A stretch of DNA of 15,185 bases from Bifidobacteriaceae bacterium (GTDB lineage: Bacteria > Actinomycetota > Actinomycetes > Actinomycetales > WQXJ01). A program made the translations under genes and the position numbers. Position 1 is the first letter of the stretch. Every line of letters starts with the position of its first letter. The notes under the pieces are model-generated. The model saw only the letters and a program-made list of their open reading frames with translations. It did no database searches and had not been told where the DNA came from. This document shows positions 6,306-12,546 of this stretch, piece by piece. The stretch is taken from positions 1 to 15,185 of the forward strand of contig JAIRTF010000150.1 in the NCBI GenBank assembly GCA_031255075.1, in the 5' to 3' direction.

Positions 6306-8033
6306 TCAGGCTAGCCGTTCGGCCAGGCGGATTAGGCTCCGCACGCCGAATCCGGTGGCTTCGGGGCTGGCTGCGCCCGAGCCGGCCGCTTTGCGGGCCG
6401 CACCTGCAATATCCAGATGGGCCCAACGTGTCCCGCCGGCAAAGCGTTGCAAGAACAGCGCCGCGGTGATGGCGCCGCCACCCACTCCGGGGCGGGCCAC
6501 CGTGTTGACATCGGCCGCATCGGATTCCAAGCCGGCACCGTATTCGGCTACCAGAGGCAGGCGCCACCAGTCTTCGCCGGCGGCTTGGCCGGCCTCTTCC
6601 AGGCGGGCGGCCAAGCCGTCATCCTCGGTGAACACGCCGGCCGTCTTGGTGCCCAATGCCACCCGGACGGCGCCGGTCAGGGTGGCAATGTCGAGCAGGT
6701 AGTCGGCGCGCAGGTTGGCCGCGGCGTAGGCCAGAGCGTCAGCCATCAGCAGGCGGCCTTCGGCGTCAGTATCCCCCACCTCTACTTTGATTCCGCCGTA
6801 GATGGTGATGACATCGCTGGGGCGGAAAGCAGCTGCACCAAGCGAGTTTTGGGCCAACGGCAAGACGGCGCTGACCTTGAGCCGCAACCCCAGATCAGCC
6901 GCGCCCAGGACAGCAGCCAAGGCCGCGGCGGCGCCGGCCATGTCAGTGCGCATGCCGATCATCCCGGCGTTCGGTTTCAAGTCCAGCCCGCCGGTGTCAA
7001 AGGTGCAGCCCTTACCAACTATCACCAGATGCGGTGCGGCCTTGATGTCCGGCGGATCGTAACTGGCAATAACCAACCGGGGGGAACGTTCCGGATCTGC
7101 CGCTGGGCCGCGCCAGGCACCGGATCCGACGGCCAAGATGGCTTCCAATCCGGCTTGTTTCAGTTCCTCTGGTCCCATGGCCTGGATTTGGACCGCCGCT
7201 CGGTTGGCGGCCGCAACTGCGGCCGCGGCCGCGAAGGTGGCTGGGGTCTTGCCATCAGATGGCCAGTTGGCCAGGTCTTTGGCCAGGGCTTCAACGGTTC
7301 CGACGGCTTGTCCGCGGTCCACGGCAGTCCGTTCATGGCTGCCAAGCAGGGTCAGCTCCCAGCTGCGGCGCGGCTTGGCGGCGGCTTCCAAGCCCACTTT
7401 GTGGCGGTGGTAGGAGCCTGAAAGGTAGCCCTCTATCAGGGCTTCGGTGCGTTCTGGGGCTCTGGCCGCCAAAGTGGCGGTGATCCGGCCGGCTGGTGGC
7501 CGGGAATTCCGCGCCGCCGGTTTGCCGGTCTTGGCGGCGGGCTGGGCTGGTTGGCGGCAGGCCTGGGCGATCCGTGCCAATTCGGCGCCGGCCTGGCGGT
7601 ATTCGCTGGGCGTGGCGTTGCCCACACCAACCAGGGCAATGGCCGGCGCCAGCCCCTCCCAGCGAGGCGTTTCATGCAGCACCGGGAGATCTATGACCAC
7701 CGATTGGCCGGCGGCGCCGGTGAAGCCGCGCCGTTCGGCAGTGGCGGCCAAGTCAATGCCATAGCGGACGCTGGCTGCGGCCGCTCCGCGGCCTGGTTCC
7801 AGACCATCGGGCCCGGTACCAACCCCAACAGCCAGCAGGTCACATTGGGCGGCCTTGACTTGAGCTGATTTGGCAACTGTGCCCCTGACCACCCGAATCG
7901 GTGGCAGTTGTGGCTGGACGGGCAGGGCGTTGGCCCAGTTTGACGCGGCGGAGGTCTTACGCGCCTTGGAGCCGCTTAGGCGGGCGGCTCCGGACAGATC
8001 TCTTGGTCCAGTGGACGCCTTACGTGGGGCCAC
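6306..8033 (-). CDS. pepA: Leucyl aminopeptidase, peptidase family M17
   Basis: 575 residues, longer than most M17 enzymes (about 480-510). The C-terminal catalytic domain has V-G-K-G-C-T-F-D-T-G-G-L-D-L-K-P (339-354), giving metal and active-site residues K341, D346 and K353. D364 lies in M-R-T-D-M-A-G-A, and D423, E425 and R427 lie in D-T-D-A-E-G-R-L. All the expected two-zinc ligands are present, so the enzyme should be active as a cytoplasmic hexamer releasing N-terminal residues from peptides. The more variable N-terminal domain starts near residue 43. The first ~40 residues are a basic Ser/Ala-rich extension, and the GTG start that includes them is the weakest point of this call. The gene follows DUF3117 after 13 nt and precedes the GT2 gene by 4 nt. 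A functional tie to glycosylation is not obvious. Confidence 0.93.
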   Translation of the reverse strand: MAPRKASTGPRDLSGAARLSGSKARKTSAASNWANALPVQPQLPPIRVVRGTVAKSAQVKAAQCDLLAVGVGTGPDGLEPGRGAAAASVRYGIDLAATAERRGFTGAAGQSVVIDLPVLHETPRWEGLAPAIALVGVGNATPSEYRQAGAELARIAQACRQPAQPAAKTGKPAARNSRPPAGRITATLAARAPERTEALIEGYLSGSYHRHKVGLEAAAKPRRSWELTLLGSHERTAVDRGQAVGTVEALAKDLANWPSDGKTPATFAAAAAVAAANRAAVQIQAMGPEELKQAGLEAILAVGSGAWRGPAADPERSPRLVIASYDPPDIKAAPHLVIVGKGCTFDTGGLDLKPNAGMIGMRTDMAGAAAALAAVLGAADLGLRLKVSAVLPLAQNSLGAAAFRPSDVITIYGGIKVEVGDTDAEGRLLMADALAYAAANLRADYLLDIATLTGAVRVALGTKTAGVFTEDDGLAARLEEAGQAAGEDWWRLPLVAEYGAGLESDAADVNTVARPGVGGGAITAALFLQRFAGGTRWAHLDIAGAARKAAGSGAASPEATGFGVRSLIRLAERLA

Positions 8034-8046
8034 CTAAGGTCTGGCC

Positions 8047-8214
8047 TCAACCGATGGCCGTGGCCAAAGCGTCACGCAAGCTGGTGGCCTCATCCGGGGT
8101 CAGCTCCACAACCAGGCGACCGCCGCCCTCAAGGGGAACGCGGATAACAATCCCGCGGCCTTCTTTGACCACCTCGAGTGGGCCATCGCCTGTCCGCGGT
8201 TTCATTGCTGCCAT
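8047..8214 (-). CDS. DUF3117 family small protein
   Basis: 55 residues beginning M-A-A-M-K-P-R-T-G-D-G-P-L-E and containing V-P-L-E-G-G-G-R-L-V-V-E-L-T-P-D-E-A. This is a near-canonical DUF3117 protein, a family found across Actinomycetota (Rv1211 in M. tuberculosis, from memory). The fold is expected to be a small beta-rich domain; no activity is known. A good Shine-Dalgarno (AGGAAGGG, 6 nt spacing) supports the ATG at 8214. It appears to be the first gene of a five-gene operon with pepA, GT2, DUF2304 and DUF6541, because the four downstream junctions are 13, 4, -4 and 5 nt. Confidence 0.95.
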   Translation of the reverse strand: MAAMKPRTGDGPLEVVKEGRGIVIRVPLEGGGRLVVELTPDEATSLRDALATAIG

Positions 8215-8220
8215 GTTGGT

Positions 8221-8259
8221 CCCTTCCTAGAGCTTCAAGCGTGAACTGCGTATATTCTA
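8221..8259 (-). promoter_or_regulatory. Promoter and ribosome site of the DUF3117-pepA-GT2 operon
   Basis: On the minus strand a TAGAAT hexamer (8254-8259) stands 39 nt upstream of the ATG, and AGGAAGGG (8221-8228) ends 6 nt before it. The implied 5' untranslated region is about 30 nt. No strong -35 is visible. This is the only gap in the operon large enough for a promoter. Confidence 0.45.
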
Positions 8260-8280
8260 CCGCCGGACCGGCCGGACAGA

Positions 8281-8293
8281 CCCTCCAAGAGGG
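8281..8293. repeat. Short hairpin CCCTC-CAA-GAGGG
   Basis: A perfect 5-bp stem with a 3-nt loop in the 169-bp gap after the small membrane protein gene and just upstream of the DUF3117 promoter. It could help end the upstream transcript, but there is no T-run. The rest of the gap (8294-8383) shows nothing else. Confidence 0.2.
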
Positions 8294-8383
8294 CCTGGCT
8301 GGGCTCATATCGGCGGTCGCGCCGGTGTTGACAGCCCCTGCCAGAGCCGTCCAGGGCATTCGCCGTAGCGCTGCGGCGCCGCC

Positions 8384-8728
8384 TCAGCCGGCCGCCGATG
8401 GCCCAGCCGGTGGCGGGGTCTGGGGTGGCGGTGCCGCCAAACCGGCGGGCGGGGCTCCCACTGAAAAACCAGCCGCATAGGCACCCAGTGAACTGATCGG
8501 GTGGACTTGGCCGTTAGCCAAACCGGTTGAAGACAATGCCTCCTGGCGGCGTTGGCGTGCCGCCATCAAATGCCGGCGGGCTAACGGCAGTTCCAGGGTC
8601 AACGAGCCGTAGTCGGCGCTGTCCACGCGGCGCAGCGTCCAGATCACCAGACCAGCGCAGACCAGCAACAACAGCGCCGGCATGGGTTTGAACATGTCGC
8701 CGATCAGAACCACCACCTTGTTCCACAT
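8384..8728 (-). CDS. Unrecognised 114-residue single-pass membrane protein
   Basis: I do not recognise this protein. The start chosen is the ATG at 8728, whose A is also the last base of the LOG stop (TGATG). Upstream in-frame starts lie inside the LOG gene and give an out-of-frame Arg/Gly-rich leader. A membrane segment spans about residues 16-32 (P-A-L-L-L-L-V-C-A-G-L-V-I-W). A basic and acidic stretch follows (33-63: R-R-V-D-S-A-D-Y, A-R-R-H-L-M-A-A-R-Q-R-R-Q), then a Gly/Ala/Pro-rich tail (90-114). In related actinobacteria this position behind the LOG gene often holds a DivIVA-domain protein, but no DivIVA motif is visible here. The one-base coupling suggests its level is tied to that of the LOG enzyme. 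Confidence 0.7.
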   Translation of the reverse strand: MWNKVVVLIGDMFKPMPALLLLVCAGLVIWTLRRVDSADYGSLTLELPLARRHLMAARQRRQEALSSTGLANGQVHPISSLGAYAAGFSVGAPPAGLAAPPPQTPPPAGPSAAG

Positions 8729-9486
8729 CAGCGTTTGCCCATCCCACCGCGGCGCGGGGTTTGGGCCGCCCCTTCGATCACGGCCATGGCTTCGGCCGGG
8801 GTGTCCACCACAGAGAACAGCTTCAGGTCCGCCACGTTGATTGACCCCAGGGCGGCCACGGTGTGCTCCAACCAATCGGTCAGGCCGGACCAGTAGTCGC
8901 GTCCCATCAACACAATCGGGAAGCCTTTAATCTTGTCGGTTTGGACCAGGGTGAGGGATTCAAACAGCTCATCCAGGGTGCCCATGCCGCCGGGGAAGGC
9001 CACAAAGCCGCTGGCGTACTTGACGAACATGACCTTGCGGGCAAAGAAGTAGCGGAAGTCAACACCCAGGTCAACCCACGGGTTGATGCCCTGTTCGGCG
9101 GGGATTTCAATACCCAGTCCAACTGACAACCCGCCGGCCTCATGAGCGCCGCGATTGGCGGCCTCCATGATGCCGGGCCCACCACCGGTGATCACGCCGT
9201 AGCCGGCTTGGGCCAGCAGAGTACCCAACTCGCGAGCTGCCGCATAGGGCGGTTGGTCAACAGCGGTCCGGGCCGAACCGAACACCGAAATAGCCGGGCC
9301 TATCCCATCTAGGGCGTCAAAGGCGGAGACCAATTCAGCTTGGATTCGCATAACCCGCCAAGGGTCGGAGTGACGCCAGTCCGAATCAGCCGTCTCGGTC
9401 AGGAAGGCCTGGTCGGTGGTTTGGGAAGGTACCAGTTCGCCGCGGTAGATCAGCGGGCCGGTGCGGTAAGCCTGTTCTGGACTCAT
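8728..9486 (-). CDS. LOG family protein (TIGR00730), nucleoside 5'-monophosphate phosphoribohydrolase
   Basis: 252 residues. The Rossmann-type domain starts at about residue 64 with I-S-V-F-G-S-A-R-T. The nucleotide-binding G-V-I-T-G-G-G-P-G-I-M-E-A-A-N (97-111), the R150-K151 pair and the signature P-G-G-M-G-T-L-D-E (165-173) follow. Enzymes of this family cleave AMP or cytokinin riboside monophosphate to free base and ribose 5-phosphate. In actinobacteria (Rv1205) the product can be a cytokinin-like adenine derivative (established for M. tuberculosis). The ~60-residue N-terminal extension is common in the longer bacterial members. The gene follows dapE after 63 nt and overlaps the next gene by one base. 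No Shine-Dalgarno is seen, but TAGTCT lies 6 nt before the ATG. Confidence 0.93.
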   Translation of the reverse strand: MSPEQAYRTGPLIYRGELVPSQTTDQAFLTETADSDWRHSDPWRVMRIQAELVSAFDALDGIGPAISVFGSARTAVDQPPYAAARELGTLLAQAGYGVITGGGPGIMEAANRGAHEAGGLSVGLGIEIPAEQGINPWVDLGVDFRYFFARKVMFVKYASGFVAFPGGMGTLDELFESLTLVQTDKIKGFPIVLMGRDYWSGLTDWLEHTVAALGSINVADLKLFSVVDTPAEAMAVIEGAAQTPRRGGMGKR

Positions 9487-9492
9487 CCGGCC

Positions 9493-9498
9493 AGACTA
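9493..9498 (-). promoter_or_regulatory. Candidate -10 hexamer TAGTCT, leaderless start of the LOG gene
   Basis: TAGTCT on the minus strand is followed by 6 nt and the ATG at 9486. The heptamer TTAGTCT recurs at exactly the same distance before dapE. It suggests that the LOG gene can be transcribed independently of dapE. Confidence 0.4.
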
Positions 9499-9549
9499 AC
9501 GGGCCAGGCCGGCCAATGGAGCCAACCGAACCGCGCGGCTGCCGGAAAG

Positions 9550-10623
9550 TCAGGCCACGAGATATTCGGCCAGTATGGCCGCCACCTGGTCGATCTGCTC
9601 CAACGGGCAGGCCTCGGCATCTTGATGGGCCATCTCCGGGTTGCCCGGTCCCAAGTTGACCGCGGGAATGCCCCGTTCTGCCAGCCTGGCCACATCAGTC
9701 CAGCCTTGTTTGGCCTTCGGCTGGCCGCCACCGTGGGCGGTCACAATTCCGGCCAGACGCCGGGCCTGCGGATGGTCCAGAGCTGGCGGCGCGGCCGGCG
9801 CCGAATCTTCAACCCGCAGTTCGTAGCCGTCAAACAGGTTCCGCAGGCGGTCAATCGCCTGGGCTTGGGTTTTGTTGGGCGCGAAACGGTAGTTGACCAG
9901 CAGGTCGGCATAGTCTGGGATAACGTTCCCGCCCGCGCCGCCGGCAACGCCTACGGCGCTGATCGATTCGCGGTAGTCCAAACCATCTAGACGCACCACA
10001 TCCCCCTCATAAGCGGCCAACCAGTTCAGGGCCGGCGCCAGCCGATGAACGGCGTTGAGCCCAGTCCATGGGCGGGCTGAGTGGGCCGCTTGGCCGTGGG
10101 CCATCAGCCGCACCCGGATGGTGCCGTTGCAGCCGCATTCCAGGGCCGCGCCGGTCGGTTCGCACAGAATCCCAAAACTGGCCGCCAACCACTCAGGATG
10201 GTTCCGGATCAACCGTCCCAGGCCGGAAGCCGCATAGGCCACCTCTTCGTGGTCATAGAACACCCAGGTCACATCGCCGGCTGGGGGTAGAGCGGCGGTG
10301 TGCAACATGGCCGCCAGGCCGCCTTTCATATCAACCGAACCACGCCCAATCAACTGACCGCCATCAATACGGCCGGGCACATTGCCAACTATCGGCACGG
10401 TATCCAAATGTCCAGCCACCAACGTACGGGCGCCGCCGCCACGGCCGGCCAAGTTGGTGCGGGCGACCACCGCGTCGGCATCGCGCAGCACCTCAAGGTG
10501 CTCCACCTGCTCTAACGCCGCTGCTACAGCATCTGCCAGAGCGGTCTCATGGCCGGATGGAGATGGAATATCCACCAAACGCAAAGCCAATTCGGCTGGT
10601 GGTAGGCCCAGATCTAAGGTCAC
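9550..10623 (-). CDS. dapE: Succinyl-diaminopimelate desuccinylase
   Basis: 357 residues, an M20 metallopeptidase of the actinobacterial DapE type. Metal ligands and catalytic residues are visible: H72 and D74 in A-G-H-L-D-T-V-P, bridging D98 in G-R-G-S-V-D-M-K-G-G, catalytic E126 with E127 in Y-D-H-E-E-V, E155 in C-E-P-T-G-A, and H333 in E-M-A-H-Q-D. The dimerisation domain spans about 168-275 with H-G-Q-A-A-H-S-A-R-P. It hydrolyses N-succinyl-LL-diaminopimelate to succinate and LL-diaminopimelate in the cytoplasm, for lysine and peptidoglycan. The start is a GTG without a Shine-Dalgarno; TAGTCT lies 6 nt upstream. It is divergent from dapD across 74 bp, so two steps of one pathway share a control region. 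Confidence 0.95.
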   Translation of the reverse strand: MTLDLGLPPAELALRLVDIPSPSGHETALADAVAAALEQVEHLEVLRDADAVVARTNLAGRGGGARTLVAGHLDTVPIVGNVPGRIDGGQLIGRGSVDMKGGLAAMLHTAALPPAGDVTWVFYDHEEVAYAASGLGRLIRNHPEWLAASFGILCEPTGAALECGCNGTIRVRLMAHGQAAHSARPWTGLNAVHRLAPALNWLAAYEGDVVRLDGLDYRESISAVGVAGGAGGNVIPDYADLLVNYRFAPNKTQAQAIDRLRNLFDGYELRVEDSAPAAPPALDHPQARRLAGIVTAHGGGQPKAKQGWTDVARLAERGIPAVNLGPGNPEMAHQDAEACPLEQIDQVAAILAEYLVA

Positions 10624-10629
10624 ATCGCA

Positions 10630-10689
10630 AGACTAATCGGTCCAACCCGGCGCGGGAACGAGTCCAGGTCCGCTGTTGCCCGGTAGCCT
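10630..10689. promoter_or_regulatory. Back-to-back dapE/dapD promoter region
   Basis: The 74-bp gap has a -10-like hexamer for each gene: TAGTCT on the minus strand (10630-10635), 6 nt before the dapE GTG, and TAGCCT on the plus strand (10684-10689), 8 nt before the dapD ATG. With normal 17-bp spacers the two -35 regions would lie side by side near 10653-10666, so one bound regulator could affect both. Neither -35 is canonical. dapD also has GAGGG very close to its ATG, so its leaderless status is uncertain. Confidence 0.4.
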
Positions 10690-10697
10690 GAGGGTTC

Positions 10698-11633
10698 ATG
10701 AGCTTGCATCTTGCTTATGGGGCCGGGGTCGCCTGGACAACTTATGAGGGAATCACGCTTGACACTTGGTACCCGGCACCGGCGCTGGGCCAAGCTCCCG
10801 AAGACGAGCCTTGGCCGGCTCAGGAGGCCTTGGAAACTCTCTGCGTTGACGATCCAGCCCGGCGGGTTTTCCGCATGATGGCGATGACCAAAATCGAGGT
10901 GGATGAACCCCCGGTTGACACCCAAGACGTCTATTTGCGGCTGCATTTGCTGTCGCACCGTTTGGTTCAAGTTGGCCAAGTCAACTTGGAAGGCATTTTC
11001 CGGCTGCTGCCCAATGTGGTTTGGACCAACGCCGGTCCGTGCGCCGTGGATGATTTTGAACGGACCCGCATGCAACTGGAGTTGACCGGCCGGGGCCCGG
11101 TTCGGGTTGGCGCGGTGGACAAGATCCCGCCCATGGCAGATTACGTGGTGCCGCGGGGCGTCCGGATTGCCGATGCCGCGCGCGTCCGCCTCGGAGCCCA
11201 CCTAGCACCCGGCACCACAGTCATGCACGAAGGTTTCATCAACTTCAACGCCGGCACTCTGGGCGCCTCAATGATTGAAGGACGGGTGTCTCAAGGCGTG
11301 GTGGTTGAGGCCGGGGCCGATATTGGCGGAGGCGCCTCAACTATGGGTACTTTGTCCGGCGGTGGCACCGAACATGTGCGGATCGGTGCCGGCACGTTAC
11401 TGGGCGCCAATTCCGGTGTAGGTATCTCCTTGGGGGCTGACTGCGTAGTCGAAGCCGGGCTGTATTTGACGGCCGGCGCCAAGGTCACCATGCCGGATGG
11501 CGCAGTAGTCAAAGCCTCCACGTTGAGCGGGCAAAGCGGTTGGTTGTTCCGCCGCAATTCGGTCTCCGGAGCGATCGAGGCTTGTCCGCGGAAAGCCGCC
11601 ACCGAATTAAACTCGGAGCTTCATGCCAACTAG
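10698..11633 (+). CDS. dapD: 2,3,4,5-tetrahydropyridine-2,6-dicarboxylate N-succinyltransferase
   Basis: 311 residues, the length of the actinobacterial DapD (Rv1201c group), which differs from the shorter E. coli type. An N-terminal globular domain (about 1-125) is followed by a left-handed parallel beta-helix of hexapeptide repeats (about 135-265). Conserved stretches include V-M-H-E-G-F-I-N-F-N-A-G-T (175-187), S-M-I-E-G-R-V-S-Q-G (191-200), whose Glu corresponds to the proposed catalytic Glu of the mycobacterial enzyme, and G-G-G-A-S-T-M-G-T-L-S-G-G-G (210-223). The active trimer transfers succinyl from succinyl-CoA to tetrahydrodipicolinate, the first step of the succinylase branch. It diverges from dapE, and its last 11 bp overlap the start of the next gene. 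Confidence 0.97.
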   Translation: MSLHLAYGAGVAWTTYEGITLDTWYPAPALGQAPEDEPWPAQEALETLCVDDPARRVFRMMAMTKIEVDEPPVDTQDVYLRLHLLSHRLVQVGQVNLEGIFRLLPNVVWTNAGPCAVDDFERTRMQLELTGRGPVRVGAVDKIPPMADYVVPRGVRIADAARVRLGAHLAPGTTVMHEGFINFNAGTLGASMIEGRVSQGVVVEAGADIGGGASTMGTLSGGGTEHVRIGAGTLLGANSGVGISLGADCVVEAGLYLTAGAKVTMPDGAVVKASTLSGQSGWLFRRNSVSGAIEACPRKAATELNSELHAN

Positions 11634-12510
11634 GCGTTCAGGGGGCAAAACGTTCGCCTGGCTGTTGGTGGCAGCCGTGGTCTTGACGCTGAGCGGCTTG
11701 GGGTTGTTCAAGCTGCTGAGCCCAGACCAGGGGCCGGCCAACACCGCCGTGGTGGAACGCTGCACCGCTAGGACCAGCGCCGGGGTTGCCTCCTTGGCGC
11801 CAGACCAGGCCGCCAACGCCGCTCTGATCGCGGCCGTTGGCCAAGCCCGGGGCATGTCGCCACGGGCGGTCACCATCGCTTTGGCCACTGCCATGCAAGA
11901 GTCCAAGTTGCGCAACCTGGACTACGGCGACCGCGATTCGTTGGGGTTGTTCCAACAGCGACCGTCACAGGATTGGGGCACACCGGAGCAGATCATGGAC
12001 CCGATCTATTCAGCCGGCGAGTTCTACGCCGAGTTGGCCAAGATCCCCGGCTTCGAGGACATGCCCATCACCGACGCGGCCCAAGCCGTTCAACGCTCGG
12101 CTTTTCCTGACGCCTACGCCCAACACGAATCAGCCGCCCGGTCCTTCGCGTCCAGTTTGACCGGGCATTCGGCTGAGGCGTTGACCTGCCAACTGCGGCC
12201 GGCCCAGGCTGGGGATCCGGCCGAGTTCCGGGCCGCTTTGCAAACCGAATGGGGTGACCTGGTGGCCGGGCAAGTCTCCAGCCAGGCCGCCGCCGGCGAT
12301 GCCGCCGACGGCACCACCTTCCGCATTTTGACCGAGGAACCGGTCCAGGCCTGGGCTTATGCCTCCTGGGCAGTTGCCAAGGCCGGCGAGCTGGGAATTG
12401 AAACAGTGGCAGTTGGCTCACGGACCTGGGACCGTGCCTCCGGCCAATGGACCGCCGCCACCCACCTGGATGAGACCGGCGCCGAACAGGTTCTGGTCAC
12501 CCTAAAGTGA
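11623..12510 (+). CDS. Membrane-anchored protein with a lysozyme-like domain
   Basis: 295 residues. A basic N-terminus and one membrane segment (about 11-31) place the rest outside the cell. Residues ~75-180 include T-A-M-Q-E-S-K-L-R-N-L-D-Y-G (89-102) and S-L-G-L-F-Q-Q-R-P (106-114). This order of an E-S motif followed by G-L-F-Q resembles the catalytic Glu and G-L-M-Q motif of soluble lytic transglycosylases, so E93 is a candidate catalytic residue (inference). Close homologues are common in actinobacteria and, as I recall, carry uninformative or misleading names such as heavy metal transporter. A second domain (about 200-295) has A-S-W-A-V-A-K-A and S-R-T-W-D-R-A-S-G-Q-W. The ATG overlaps dapD by 11 bp and has CGGAG 4 nt upstream, so the two genes are coupled, linking precursor supply and wall remodelling. 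Confidence 0.75.
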   Translation: MPTRRSGGKTFAWLLVAAVVLTLSGLGLFKLLSPDQGPANTAVVERCTARTSAGVASLAPDQAANAALIAAVGQARGMSPRAVTIALATAMQESKLRNLDYGDRDSLGLFQQRPSQDWGTPEQIMDPIYSAGEFYAELAKIPGFEDMPITDAAQAVQRSAFPDAYAQHESAARSFASSLTGHSAEALTCQLRPAQAGDPAEFRAALQTEWGDLVAGQVSSQAAAGDAADGTTFRILTEEPVQAWAYASWAVAKAGELGIETVAVGSRTWDRASGQWTAATHLDETGAEQVLVTLK

Positions 12511-12512
12511 CC

Positions 12513-12546
12513 GCCCAGCACACGCGGGTCTAGCGCACGCGTGGGC
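12513..12546. terminator. Imperfect hairpin between convergent genes
   Basis: GCCC (12513-12516) and ACGCG (12522-12526) pair with CGCGT-GGGC (12538-12546), giving a 9-bp stem with a 5-nt bulge and an 11-nt loop. It fills the 36-bp gap between the lysozyme-like gene and citrate synthase, where both transcripts must end. There is no T-run on either strand, so it is only a weak candidate for a bidirectional terminator. Confidence 0.3.

Noticed and set aside
8178..8480. Plus-strand 100-residue open frame over the DUF3117 start
   Set aside because: It is the complement of DUF3117 and of the Pro-rich tail of the membrane protein, has no ribosome site and no recognisable domain.
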